Shown here one piece after another: positions 17,467-30,100 of a DNA stretch of 64,000 bases; positions within the stretch are counted from its first letter, which is position 1, and every line of letters starts with the position of its first letter. The translations under genes and the position numbers were made by a program. The stretch is from SHAN690 sp040221375. Its GTDB lineage: Bacteria > Bacteroidota > Bacteroidia > Flavobacteriales_G > Salibacteraceae. The notes under the pieces were generated by a model. The model worked only from the letters and a program-made list of their open reading frames with translations. It did no database searches and had not been told where the DNA came from. The stretch is taken from positions 1-64,000 of the forward strand of contig JAVKEP010000098.1 in the NCBI GenBank assembly GCA_040221375.1. Direction: 5' to 3'.

Positions 17467-18522
17467 ATGGCAGAGAAAGAAAAGACTAAACCGGAAGTTA
17501 ACATCGACCAGGTGCTTCCAAAAAATACATCCCTGGAAAACGAAAACAACATGCAAGAAGAGCCCATCCTCACCGAAGACCCGAACCGCTTTGTTCTATT
17601 CCCAATCAAACACGATGACATTTGGGCGTTCTATAAAAAATCGGAGGCGAGCTTTTGGACGGCAGAAGAAATTGACCTGGGAACGGACCTGCACGATTGG
17701 GATAATAAGTTGAACGACGACGAGCGGTATTTCATAAAACACGTATTGGCCTTCTTCGCTGCAAGCGATGGCATCGTCAATGAGAATTTGGCTGAGAACT
17801 TTGTTTCCGAGGTTCAATACACGGAAGCTAAGTTCTTCTATGGTTTTCAGATTGCCATGGAAAACATCCACTCCGAGACGTACTCCTTGCTCATCGATAC
17901 GTATATCAAGGATCCAAAGGACAAAGACAAACTTTTCAATGCGATTGACACCATTCCTTGCGTTAAGAAAAAGGCGGACTGGGCGCTTCGCTGGATCGAT
18001 AACGGCAATTTCGCAGAACGCCTAGTGGCCTTTGCTGCAGTAGAAGGAATCTTTTTTTCGGGGTCATTTTGTTCGATCTTTTGGTTGAAGAAGCGTGGCT
18101 TGATGCCAGGCTTAAGCTTTTCGAATGAATTGATCTCACGTGACGAAGGGATGCACTGCGATTTTGCGTGCCTCCTTTACAACGACCACTTGGTCAACAA
18201 ACTTTCGCCGGAACAAGTCACGGACATCATCAAAGATGCCGTTGAGATCGAGAAGGAATTCGTTACCGACGCACTCCCGGTATCGTTGATCGGAATGAAT
18301 GCGAAGTTGATGCAGCAATACATCGAATTTGTTGCTGACCGCCTGCTAGCTGAGCTTGGATGTGAGAAAGTATACAAGAGTGAAAACCCGTTTGATTTTA
18401 TGGAGATGATCAGCCTGCAAGGCAAGACCAACTTTTTCGAGAAGCGCGTTGCAGAATACCAAAAGTCGGGTGTTGCCGGCGGCTCTGAGAGCCAAGTATT
18501 TAAACTAGACGAAGATTTTTAA
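17467..18522 (+). CDS. nrdB: Ribonucleoside-diphosphate reductase, beta subunit (class Ia)
   Basis: Carries the di-iron centre and tyrosyl radical that start ribonucleotide reduction. The core ENIHSETY (residues 132-139) gives iron ligands Glu132 and His135 and the radical Tyr139, the same E-x-x-H-x-x-x-Y spacing as in E. coli NrdB. SRDEGMH supplies the second-half Glu and His ligands. The C-terminus (VFKLDEDF) is the tail that docks on the alpha subunit. The usual family start corresponds to Met29 (MQEEPILTEDPNRF, base 17551); the first 28 residues are polar and Lys/Glu/Asn-rich and not an ATP-cone. Both starts are possible. It is followed by nrdA after 39 bp. Confidence 0.96.
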   Translation: MAEKEKTKPEVNIDQVLPKNTSLENENNMQEEPILTEDPNRFVLFPIKHDDIWAFYKKSEASFWTAEEIDLGTDLHDWDNKLNDDERYFIKHVLAFFAASDGIVNENLAENFVSEVQYTEAKFFYGFQIAMENIHSETYSLLIDTYIKDPKDKDKLFNAIDTIPCVKKKADWALRWIDNGNFAERLVAFAAVEGIFFSGSFCSIFWLKKRGLMPGLSFSNELISRDEGMHCDFACLLYNDHLVNKLSPEQVTDIIKDAVEIEKEFVTDALPVSLIGMNAKLMQQYIEFVADRLLAELGCEKVYKSENPFDFMEMISLQGKTNFFEKRVAEYQKSGVAGGSESQVFKLDEDF

Positions 18523-18561
18523 GAAACCCCTACCTATACAAACCCTCAATATTTCCATCCC

Positions 18562-20949
18562 ATGTACGTAGTAAAAAGAGACGGTCGAACGGAAGCGGTC
18601 AAGTTCGATAAGATCACCGCACGAATTAAAAAGCTCTGTTATGGTTTCCATGCCAGTGTAGATCCCGTTAAGATCTCGATGAAAGTGATCGAAGGCCTTT
18701 ACGAAGGCGTTGCGACTACCCAACTCGATGACCTCGCAGCCGAAACGGCCGCCTCGATGACCACCACCCACCCTGATTACGCCTTGCTCGCATCGCGCAT
18801 CGCTGTATCTAACCTGCACAAGAACACTGAAAAGTCGTTTTCCGCCACCATGGAAGCGCTTTACACTTACATCGATCCAAACACGAACAAACCGGCGCCC
18901 CTGATCGCAGATGACGTGTATCAGATCATCATGGATAACGCCGAGATGCTCGATAGCCACATCATTTATGACCGTGACTTCGGGTATGATTTCTTCGGTT
19001 TTAAAACGTTGGAGCGTTCTTACCTACTCAAGATGAACAACAAGGTGGTTGAGCGCCCACAGCACATGTTAATGCGCGTTGCCCTCGGAATTCATAAAGA
19101 GGACATCGACGCGGCGATCGAGACGTATGACTTGATGAGTCAGCGATGGTTTACGCATGCTACGCCGACTTTATTCAACGCGGGCACACCGAAACCTCAG
19201 ATGTCGTCCTGCTTCTTGTTGACTACGAAAGATGATAGCATTACCGGTATCTACGAGACACTGACCCAATGCGCTAAGATCTCTCAAAGCGCCGGAGGGA
19301 TCGGCCTTTCCATCCACAACATTCGCGCTACTGGGTCCTACATCCGTGGCACAAACGGCACAAGTAACGGCATCGTTCCGATGCTTCGCGTCTTCAACGA
19401 CACGGCGCGTTACGTCGATCAAGGCGGCGGAAAGCGCAAGGGTTCGTTTGCTATCTACGTTGAACCATGGCACGCCGATATCTTCGACTTCCTCGACATG
19501 AAGAAGAACCACGGTAAAGAAGAAAACCGTGCGCGCGACTTATTTTATGCACTTTGGGTTCCAGACTTGTTCATGAAACGCGTAGAAGAAGGCGGAGATT
19601 GGACGTTGATGTGTCCTGACGAATGTCCTGGCCTTGCTGATGCGTGGGGAGCGAAGTTTGAAAAACTCTACACCAAGTACGAAAAAGAAGGAAAAGGGAA
19701 AAAAACCATCAAAGCACAGGAGCTCTGGTTTAAAGTCCTTGAGTCGCAGATTGAGACTGGAACTCCGTACATGCTTTATAAGGATGCTGCCAATTCCAAA
19801 TCAAACCAGCAGAATTTAGGTACGATTAAGTCTTCTAACTTGTGTACAGAGATCATCGAGTACACCGCTCCAGACGAAGTTGCCGTTTGCAACTTGGCCT
19901 CCATCGCCCTTCCACTCTTCGTGAAAGACGGCAAGTTCGATTTCAACAAGTTGTTTGACATCACCTACGTGGCGACGAAGAACTTGAACAAAATCATCGA
20001 CAGGAATTATTACCCTGTGCCTGAAGCCAAGAATTCCAATATGCGCCACCGTCCTATTGGGCTCGGTGTTCAGGGTCTAGCAGATGCGTTTATTTTGATG
20101 CGTTTTCCATTTGATAGTCCAGAAGCTAAGCTGTTGAATAAGCAGATTTTTGAAACCATCTACTACGCCGCGCTTACCGCATCCAAGGACCTAGCGAAAG
20201 ATCTCGGGCCGTATGAAACCTACAAAGGCTCACCGATCTCAGAAGGTAAATTCCAACAAGATCTTTGGGGGGTAGAACCAACGGATCTTTGGGAGTGGGA
20301 CGTGTTACGAGAAGAAGTGAAAAAGCACGGCGTACGCAACTCATTGCTGCTCGCTCCAATGCCAACTGCATCCACTAGCCAGATCTTGGGCAACAACGAG
20401 TGCATTGAGCCATATACTTCGAATATCTACACCCGTCGCACACTCTCCGGTGAGTTTGTGGTCGTGAACAAGCACCTCATGCGAGATTTGGTCAAGCTAG
20501 GCCTATGGAACGAAAACTTGAAAAACAAATTGATCGCGGCCAACGGTTCGGTTCAGTCAATCGATGAGGTTCCAGACAATATCAAAGAATTGTACAAGAC
20601 AGCATGGGAAATCAGCCAGCGAGTGATCATTGATCTCTCCGCCGATCGAGGTGCGTACGTAGATCAAAGCCAGTCCTTAAACATCTTCATGGAGGATGCG
20701 AATTTTGCCAAGCTCACGTCCATGCACTTCTATGGCTGGAAAGCAGGTCTCAAGACGGGTATGTATTACTTACGAACCAAAGCTGCAAGAGACGCAATTA
20801 AGTTTACCATCGATAAGGCGAAGCTCGAAGAGCCCGTAGCCAAGGAAACGGCGCAGCCACAAACGGAGGCAGTCAGTAAGGAACAGCGAGAAGCAGAAAT
20901 CGCCTGCTCCATTGACAATCCAGATGATTGTGAGATGTGCGGAAGTTGA
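18562..20949 (+). CDS. nrdA: Ribonucleoside-diphosphate reductase, alpha subunit (class Ia)
   Basis: The 795-residue catalytic subunit reduces ribonucleoside diphosphates to deoxy forms. An ATP-cone (about 1-90, MYVVKRDGRTEAVKFDKI) provides overall activity control by ATP/dATP. The barrel has the redox Cys in PQMSSCFLL, the N-x-C-x-E active-site motif in SNLCTEII, and the second redox Cys in VAVCNLAS. PMPTASTSQILGNNE is the phosphate-binding segment. The C-terminal CEMCGS is the swinging thiol pair that is re-reduced by thioredoxin. It is in an operon with nrdB and ends before a strong terminator. Confidence 0.97.
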   Translation: MYVVKRDGRTEAVKFDKITARIKKLCYGFHASVDPVKISMKVIEGLYEGVATTQLDDLAAETAASMTTTHPDYALLASRIAVSNLHKNTEKSFSATMEALYTYIDPNTNKPAPLIADDVYQIIMDNAEMLDSHIIYDRDFGYDFFGFKTLERSYLLKMNNKVVERPQHMLMRVALGIHKEDIDAAIETYDLMSQRWFTHATPTLFNAGTPKPQMSSCFLLTTKDDSITGIYETLTQCAKISQSAGGIGLSIHNIRATGSYIRGTNGTSNGIVPMLRVFNDTARYVDQGGGKRKGSFAIYVEPWHADIFDFLDMKKNHGKEENRARDLFYALWVPDLFMKRVEEGGDWTLMCPDECPGLADAWGAKFEKLYTKYEKEGKGKKTIKAQELWFKVLESQIETGTPYMLYKDAANSKSNQQNLGTIKSSNLCTEIIEYTAPDEVAVCNLASIALPLFVKDGKFDFNKLFDITYVATKNLNKIIDRNYYPVPEAKNSNMRHRPIGLGVQGLADAFILMRFPFDSPEAKLLNKQIFETIYYAALTASKDLAKDLGPYETYKGSPISEGKFQQDLWGVEPTDLWEWDVLREEVKKHGVRNSLLLAPMPTASTSQILGNNECIEPYTSNIYTRRTLSGEFVVVNKHLMRDLVKLGLWNENLKNKLIAANGSVQSIDEVPDNIKELYKTAWEISQRVIIDLSADRGAYVDQSQSLNIFMEDANFAKLTSMHFYGWKAGLKTGMYYLRTKAARDAIKFTIDKAKLEEPVAKETAQPQTEAVSKEQREAEIACSIDNPDDCEMCGS

Positions 20950-20969
20950 ATTTAACCCCTCTACATTGG

Positions 20970-20999
20970 AAAAATCCTGGCCTTGTCGCCGGGTTTTTT
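20970..20999 (+). terminator. Intrinsic terminator of nrdB-nrdA
   Basis: AAAAATCCTGGC pairs with GCCGGGTTTTTT (one T-T mismatch, one G-T pair) around the loop CTTGTC and ends in six Ts, 20 bp after the nrdA stop. Confidence 0.85.
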
Positions 21000-21107
21000 C
21001 ATTTGTAAACAAGGACGAATGGCGGTATTTATTGGATTAATTCCCCATATAAGCCAACCAATTAGGTAAAAACAACGTAATTTGCTTCAATTGGACCAAC
21101 TGACCGT

Positions 21108-24100
21108 GTGCCTGTGATAACAATTCTACGATCAACGCTCTTATTTCTCTTGACTTTCTCCTGCTACGTGGCATTCCCACAGGCGGGTCAGACCGTCACG
21201 TTTAATTATACTGGCGCTGCGCAGACCTTTACTGTCCCAACGGGCGTCACTTCGCTGATTGTTGACATGGCCGGTGCGCAAGGTGGGCCATCGAACTACA
21301 GTGGTGTTGGTGGCCTCGGCGGAAGGGTTCAATGCACACTTTCTGTTACCGGAGGTCAAGTACTCAATTTATATGTCGGTGGAGCGGGCGCTAGTCCTGC
21401 TGGAGGTTTCAATGGCGGTGGTACGGGTACCGCGCCAGGCAACAACGGCGGCGGTGGTGGTGGCGCCACTGATATTAGAGTTGGAGGAACGGCACTTGCC
21501 AATAGATCTGTTGTGGCCGGAGGCGGAGGCGGAGGCTCACAAGGAAACGGTGGTGCAGGCGGTGGACTTACAGGCGCCCAAGGATCAACCAACGGAAGTG
21601 GTATATGGGCCACTGGCGGTACGCAATCTGCTGGAGGAAGCGGTGGGCTTTACAATACTGGAAGTTGTGCACCAGGTGCATTTGCCAATAACGGCTCCCT
21701 CGGCGTCGGGGGCAATGGAATCAGCGGTGGGGGAGCTTGCACAAATTATGGAGGAAGCGGCGGTGGAGGTGGATACTACGGAGGTGGTGGAATGCAAATC
21801 AATGGCGCCGGTGGTGGGTCGAGCTATTCTGACGCTTCCGCATCAGGCGTAGTGCATACCCAAGGCTACCAATCGGGCAACGGCTTTATTACATTCACTT
21901 ATGACGCGTATTGTGCTCCTTCATATACAACGGGCTGCTCTGTGGGTGACCAAGTACAGAACTTCAGCACTACTGGTGGTACAACGAACATCACGAACAA
22001 CGGATCCGGATGCAGCGCCAATAACTACGGAGACTATACCAGCCTTGTACATACACAAGCCTTTGGTGACACGGTAAATTTTTCCGTGCAATCTGGAGCT
22101 ACCTATGCGCAAGGATTCACCATATGGGTAGATTGGAACGAAAATTACGTCTACGAAAGCAACGAACTTATGTGGAACAGCGGCACCGCCAGCACAGCTG
22201 CTTTCACTGGCTCATTTGTCATCCCATTTGCAATAAGCCAAGGACCACGCACCATGCGCGTCAGGGCCGTGTACGCTGGAGTAACATCCGACCCTTGTGC
22301 GTTCTTTAATGCATATGGTGAGGTAGAAGAGTATACCATAGATGTTACCTCACCCTACTGTTCGCCTTCTTTCACAACGGGGTGTGCAGTTGGCGACCAA
22401 ATCGAGAATTTCAGCACAACCGGTGGAACGACCAACATTACCAACAACGGGTCGGGCTGCAATGGTCCAGTTGGCGACTTTACTAACTTGATTCATACTA
22501 CGCAGCAGGCCAGTACTGTCTCGTTCTCCGTTCAGTCAGGTCCGGTCTATGCACAAGGATTTGGCATTTGGGTAGATTGGGACAAAAATGGCATCTACGA
22601 CTCAGGAGAGCAAATGTGGAACAGCGGCACTGCAAGCACGACAGCATTCAGTGGCTCCTTCACAGTCCCTTGCGATGTAGACACGGGCCGTACGATCATG
22701 CGCGTTGTGGCAACGTACGCTGGCCTCCCATCTGGGCCTTGTATTTCGGCCACTTATGGGGAAGCTGAAGAGTATACGATGCACATCACTTCCGAAACGA
22801 CCGAGCCTATTTCTGCTCCTTTTGCTTCAGTTGCGGCGACGCTCAACGAATATGGATCGGTAATCGTAGATTCTGCGTTGGTGGACTCAGCGAGTAGCGA
22901 TAACTGTTCTGTCACCGTGCGGGTTGCAGAATCCATCATTCCTGGATTTGAAGATCAGGTAGAGTTACTAGGCACGCTCGGTGGTCATACGTATTTCCTC
23001 ACGAACGCCATGATGTCAAAGGCTGCTGCACAAGCTCTGGCCACAAGTATGGGAGGGTACTTAGCCTCCATTTCAAGTCAAGCTGAGAATGACTTTCTAC
23101 AACCACGTGTAAGTGGTTCTTTTCCATGGATTGGCCTCACAGACGGCGCGGCAGAAGGGACTTTTGTGTGGGACAACGGTGAGGCCTTCTCCTATTCAAA
23201 CTGGAGTGGCGGTGAGCCAAATAATGCTGGTAATGAAGATTGCGTTCAATATTATTATACGACCGGTTTTTGGAATGATGTCCTTTGCTCCAATTCATAT
23301 CCCGGGATCATAGAGATCAATCAAGATATGGAGTTCAGTGAAAGCATCTACTACGGGTGTTCAGATACTGGATCCCATTACATCTATTTAGAGGCGCAAG
23401 ACAACAATGGCAATACGGACTATGAATATTCCTTAGTAACCGTGTCTGACGTCACTGGGCCCACTATTCAGGCGGACGATTTTAATGTCTACCTCGACGC
23501 CTCAGGTCAAGCTGTCATTCCCGCTTCTATGTTAGACGGAAGCATCGCCAAAGGAATTCTCTATTTTGCTTCAACCAACAATCCACGCATTTGGCAAGTC
23601 GACATTGATTCAACTACTCCAGCTATTCTATTTGACAATGCAGGAGGAGGTTCAGGAGGGCCGGTCGGTTTAGATTATTCTTTGATCTTGGATTCGATCT
23701 ATTTTGGTGGTGGTAACTATGATTCGGTCTATCGAATCAATGCCAATGGGTTAGGATCACAATACGTCTTACCCAATACTGATGGTTCCGTATCGACGAA
23801 TAATCGGCACGAAGTTGACATCGACAGAAGTGGCAACCGCCTCTTCTTCACGGCGGGTGATGATGGCATTTTTGTGGGTAATTTAGATGGGACAGGAACC
23901 TCAATCAATATCTACGACCCCCCCGGAGCCGGTTCTTCAGGAATGGATTTTAATCCGAGAAATGGCCGCGTATATATCAACCAAACAACGGGCAATACCA
24001 TTGAGTCCTTGAACGACGACGGTTCTGATTTCCAAACGCTGTTCAATTCTGGTGATGGGGTCAGCTCGCCGAGACAAGTCGTCGTCGACCCGATTGGGGA

Positions 24101-27100
24101 GAAGGTGTATTGGGTTAACCGCGGAACGGGTTCGATCATGGTTGGAAACTTAGATGGAAGCGGCTCACCTTCCAATGTCTATACCAGTCAGCCAGGCATC
24201 TACGGCATCGATTATTATGCCCCAGCGGACATGTTGTATTGGACCCGATTCGGTGCATCTGATCAAATCTATCGCGCTCCTGCTGATGGAAGCGGAACAC
24301 CCGAATTGCTTTACAATAGCAATTTTGGTAGCGTTCGTGGAATCACTACCTCTGGTTTATATCCTGCTGGAATTTACGTCACGGACAATTGCGGCCTTGC
24401 TTCTTTTACCGTTAGCGGTGATACATTTTATTGTGGAGACCTGGGGGTCAACGCCTTGACCATTAACGCAATTGACGTCCACGGCAATACTAGCTCTAGT
24501 TCTGTCAACGTCTTTGTGCTTGACACGCTGGCACCCACCGCTGTAGCTGCTGGCGATACCGTATTCTTAGATGCATTAGGCAATGGCTCCATCTCCTCTG
24601 CAGCCCTCGATCTCGGAAGCACGGATAATTGTGGCGTCAGTATTAGCGTGAGTGATTCCGTCTTTGACTGTTCCCACCTCGGAAGCAACTCGATCTGGTT
24701 TTATGCCACTGACCCTTCAGGGAATGTCGATAGTGTGCAATTGACCATCGAAGTTGTGGACAACATCGCCCCGACCGTTGTGACACAGAACATCAACGTT
24801 TTCTTAGACGCAACCGGAAATGCCAGCATCCTGCCAGGTGACATCGATAATGGCTCTGATGATGTTTGTGGAATCGAAACGTTGGCCCTTGATGTCAGTA
24901 CCTTCACCTGCGCAAACATTGGCTCCCCTGTTACTGTCACGCTCACTGCAACCGACTCTTCTAACAACTCGGATACGGCATCGGCCGTGGTTACTGTGTT
25001 TGACAACATCGCTCCTACGGTAATTACAAAGAACATTACTGTAAACCTTGACTTCACAGGAAACGTTACCATCCCATCTGACTCTTTGGACGACGGTTCA
25101 AACGATGCGTGTGGAATTCAATCCATTGTATTGAGTGACTCTACCTTTGACTGTTCTGATGTAGGCAGCCCCGTTTTGGTTTATATCACCGTTACCGATC
25201 AACAAGGCAACTCAGATACCGGCCAAGCGTATGTCACGGTTCAAGACTTGATTGCTCCTGTTATCTTCACCTTTGACACCCTTGTGATTCCGTTGGATAC
25301 GAATGGGCAATACACCCTGACTCCGGCCGAAGTTGATTCCGCTTCTTCGGATGCCTGTAACCCGGTTACCTATGGATTAGACATATCAGCTTTTGACTGC
25401 GATGACCACAACACCCCTATTATAGTAACCTTGACGGGTACTGACCCCAGCGGCAATTCAGCCACGGGCACTACCGTCGTCATAGTTCAAGACACATTTA
25501 TACCTGAAGTCATCACCCAAAACATCACGGTTCAACTAGATGGAACAGGAAATGCGAGCATTGTGGCCAACGATGTTGACAATGGCTCCAATGACGGCTG
25601 CGGCATAGCGTCTCGTTCCGTTGACATCAGTGCTTTCGACTGTTCGGATGTTGGGTCTCCAGTAACAGTGACGCTAACCGTCACGGACTCAAGTGGAAAC
25701 TCGAGCTCGAACACGGCCACTGTAACCGTTGAAGATAATGTTGCTCCTTCGGCTTTTGCTAACAACCTTACGATTCAATTGGACAGCGCCACCGGCCTTG
25801 CTTCCATCACTCCTGATTCCGTTGACAATGCGTCAAGCGACGCATGCGGCATCGCTACACTCTCGTTGAGTCAAAGCACTTTTGATTGCACCGACGCCTT
25901 GGCGCCCGTGCAAGTCGTACTTACAGTTACTGACAGCAATGGGAATTCGGATACGGCACATGCCTACATTACCGTTCAAGACGTCACGGCTCCAACGATG
26001 ATTGTGTACGATACCATCGAGGTGCTTTTGGACGCCAACGGCCAACACATACTCGCGGTTTCCGAACTCGATTCAGGAACGTTTGACGCTTGTCCAGTTA
26101 CGTATACCATTAGCCCGCTCGGTTTGGATTGTGACGATCACGGCAATCCTATGAATGTCACCCTCACCGCGACGGACCAGAGTGGTAACACAGCCTCGGC
26201 AGTCATCGTTGTCATTGCCTATGATTCCGTGCCTCCGATCGTAGTAACACAGGACGTTACGGTTTTCCTTGACGCATTTGGACAAGCGAGTATTACGGCA
26301 AATGACATCAATAACGGCAGTTCGGATTCCTGCGGAATCGACAATATTGGAATCGACACGTCAAATTTCACTTGTGCCAGTTGGAACACACCGATTACCG
26401 TCACGCTGTATGTTGAAGATGTAAATGGCAACTCCAATACGAACACAGCCACCGTTACTGTAGTTGACAACCTGCCTCCAACCGCATCGACCATTGGTTC
26501 TGATACGGTTTACCTCGATATCAATGGCAATGCCTCAGTAACCGCCTTAGGGATCAACAACTCAAGCACTGACAATTGCGCCATCGAAAGTTGGGTGCTG
26601 AACGACAGCACATTTGACTGCAGCGACGTAGGGGCTCCAGTTCAAATTGTGCTTACGGTAACCGACAGTAGTGGAAATTCGGATACGGCGCACGCCTATG
26701 TCACCGTGTTTGACCTCATCGTACCGACCATCAGCATACAAGACACAGCAGTCTATTTAGACGTTTCTGGTAACGCAACAATCACTGCGAGTTACGTCGA
26801 CATCGGTACCAGCGATGCGTGTTCGTTGAGCTCGATTGCGATCAATGATAGCGTCTTCGATTGCTCGCATCATGGCGATACCATTACTACATGGTTCATC
26901 GCCACGGACGTCAACGGAAACGTCGATTCGCAAGAAGTCGACCTCTATATTCTTGACACCGTTCGACCCGCAGTAATCACGCAGAACTTGACCCTCTCGC
27001 TCGACAGCTTTGGTGACACATCGATTACCCCTGCTATGGTAGACAACCTGTCGTCCGACGCTTGCGGCATTTTATCATACGCATTGGATGTAACTGAATT

Positions 27101-30100
27101 TACTTGCGGCGATGTGGGTGCCAACACAGTGGTGCTTACAGTTACGGATTCCAACGGAAACGCGGATTCAGCCACTGCCATTGTTACGATTGTAGACGAC
27201 ATCGCTCCGGTGATAGCCATTCAGGACGTCACCTTGGGAATCGACACCTTCGGCACCGCAATACTCACGCCTTCGATGGCCGATATCGGAACAAACGATG
27301 CATGCGGTATAGCCAATTTGGTGCTCAGCGATACGCTCTTTGACTGCACCGATATCGGTAATACCTATACCATCGGCTTCATCGCGACGGATGTAAACGG
27401 GAACGTTGCAACTGACTCTTTCGACGTGACCATAGTCGATCTCTTGCCTCCGATCATTCAAGCGCAAAACATTACCGTCCAACTGGATTCGTTCGGCAGT
27501 TTTAACATCAATCTCGGCATGGTTGACGTGGGCACATTTGACAATTGCGGTTTGGATACCATGTGGATTACCGATACGACCTTCGCGTGCGCTGACTTAG
27601 GCCCTAACGTTGTAGAGTACATTGCCATTGATATTTATGGTAATGCTGACACAGCGGACTTCACGGTTACTGTGGAAGATGTGCAGCCGCCCGTAGTCAC
27701 CACGGTACCACTAACGCTGATGCTCGACGCTTCTGGTCAAGCCATCATTGACGCGGATTCTGTCGACAATAATTCAAGCGATAATTGTTCAATCACGGCA
27801 ACATGGCTGAGCGATTCGATATTCGATTGCGATGACACGTCAGCGGTGCAAATCATTACACTTTATGCACAAGATCAAAGCGGCAATATAGACTCCGCAA
27901 CAGCGGCCATTACGATCATAGATGACTTGGTACCGATTGTCATCACGAATGATCTAGCCCTGTCGCTTGATTCATTTGGAGATGTGTCCATCGTGGCCAA
28001 CGACATTGATAGCAACTCCAGTGATAATTGTGGCATCCAATCCATGACCCTTTCGAAATACGACTTTGGCTGCGGCGACGTATTCGCTCCAAACACGGTC
28101 ACGTTGTACGTCCAAGACGTCAGTGGAAACCTCGATTCCGCTACAGCAGTGGTAACCATTTCAGACGACATTGCTCCTGCATTGTTAGCTCAAAACATCA
28201 CCATTGCACTCGATAGCTCGGGGATTTGGACGATCGACTCGAGTGATGTGGACACGGGTTCTTGGGACGCCTGTGGCATTCATTCCCTTTGGTTGGAGCA
28301 GGATACGTTTATGTGCGCTGACATCGGTGTAAATACGTTGTGGTACTATGGCCTCGACATTCATGGAAACGTAGACTCCATCGAACTCGACATCACTGTG
28401 ATCGATGCCATCGCCCCTGCAATTTCGATCATGGATACCTTCTATGTTTACTTAGATACGTTTGGCCTTGCCACGATGACAGCAGATAGCATCGACATAG
28501 CAACGGCGGACAATTGTTCGTTATTGAGTATCTCTATCGACACCTCGGAATTCACTTGTGCGAACCATGGCGACACCCTTCAGGTCACCTTTACGGCGGA
28601 AGATGCTTATGGAAACGTCAGTACCGACACATGCATCTTCATAATCAATGACACATTAGCGCCCCTTATTTTCGCCCATTCTGACACTTTCTATCTGGAT
28701 TCAAACGGCCAATTCACGTTTGGAGTTGCTGATCTGAATGACAGCACGCAAGACGCCTGTGGAGTTGATACCATGTACCTCTCAGATACAATCGTAACCT
28801 GTTCTACCGTCGATTCTACCTTGGAAATTCAATTCAACGCCATCGACATCTACGGGAATCAAAGCGCTCAAAATCTGAACATTACGGTACTCGACACCAC
28901 TCATCCTGTCATCGTTTGCAATGATTCAATTGTGCAAGACAACGACATTGATCAATGCGGCGCAATTGTAAGCTTCTCTTGGCCAACTGCCACGGATAAC
29001 TGCTCGATCGACACCATCGTGCAAATCGATACCACCGGTTTAGATACGGGAAGCTTCTTCCCTGTGGGTATTACGCAATTGACATACGTAGCGTATGACC
29101 AATCCGGCAATACAGATACGTGCTCCTTTATCATAGAAATAATAGATTGGCAAACGCCTCAAATCCTGTGTCAGAGCGATACGCTTATCTGCGATACTAC
29201 GTATGTTTTCACCTATCCAGATTACTTAGATAATTGCACTGGATTCGACGTTGTGCAAATCGCTGGAATTGCAAGTGGAGCGTTCTATCCTGTAGGTGCG
29301 ACGGTCAATCGATTCGCCGTAACCGATAGCTATGGAAACTCAGATACGTGTGAATATGAGGTGTTCCGCTATGACTTTCCAAGCATTGCCGATGCGGGTC
29401 CCGACCAAGAAAAGTGTGAAGAGTACTCAACCACATTGGTGGGCAATGTACCTACCGTTGGATTCGGATTTTGGAGGCTGGTATCTGGAGGGGCGACGAT
29501 TACCGATTCCACCGATGCAAGTTCAGCAGTTACAGCAATCGCTGTCGGCACAACAGAATTGGAATGGAGGATAGAGAACGGCGTGTGTCCGATCGAACGC
29601 GACACGATGCAGATCAGTGAGTACCTGAATCCGGTAGCCGCCAATGCAGGAATTGATATCGTGCTCTGCGATACATCGGAAGGTCAGCTTGCAGCGATCA
29701 TCGATTCCATTGGCATTGGAACCTGGCTTCCTACCAACAACGGAACGGAGATTCTTGACTCAACCGCATTTAACTCTACATTGGCCGGCCTTAGCCTTGG
29801 ATCATTTAGCTACGTATGGAGAGTGGTGAACGGTGTATGTCCGATCACATTCGATACGGTATCCTTGGATGTTGTGCCCTTCACTGAAGTGTCTGCAGGA
29901 GAGGATATTTTCATCTTCCACCCTTCGAACACCGTTCTCAATGCAGCAAGCACGTTGCCGTCCACCTTTACTTGGTCGCCGGCCTCCGCCTTGCTCTCTA
30001 CCACGGGAGATTCGGTCATCGCTGCTCCTCGTGAAACAACTGAATTTGTTGTCACGGCAGAAACTGAATTTGGCTGCAAGACCCGGGATACAGTCATGGT

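Noticed and set aside
17467..17550. An ATP-cone at the N-terminus of NrdB, as in some Bacteroidota
   Set aside because: The extension is only 28 residues and lacks the cone pattern; the ATP-cone is on NrdA.
21356..21613. A proline-rich minus-strand open frame
   Set aside because: It is the complement of the Gly-rich GGN codons of the giant adhesin.
24428..28171. Several long open frames antisense to the HYR-like repeat array
   Set aside because: They recur with the repeat period, overlap a clear protein-coding array completely, and have no recognisable domains or starts.
24522..28892. Tandem repeats considered as a CRISPR array or satellite
   Set aside because: The period is about 243 bp, in frame and diverged, with conserved amino acids rather than identical DNA; it is a protein repeat.
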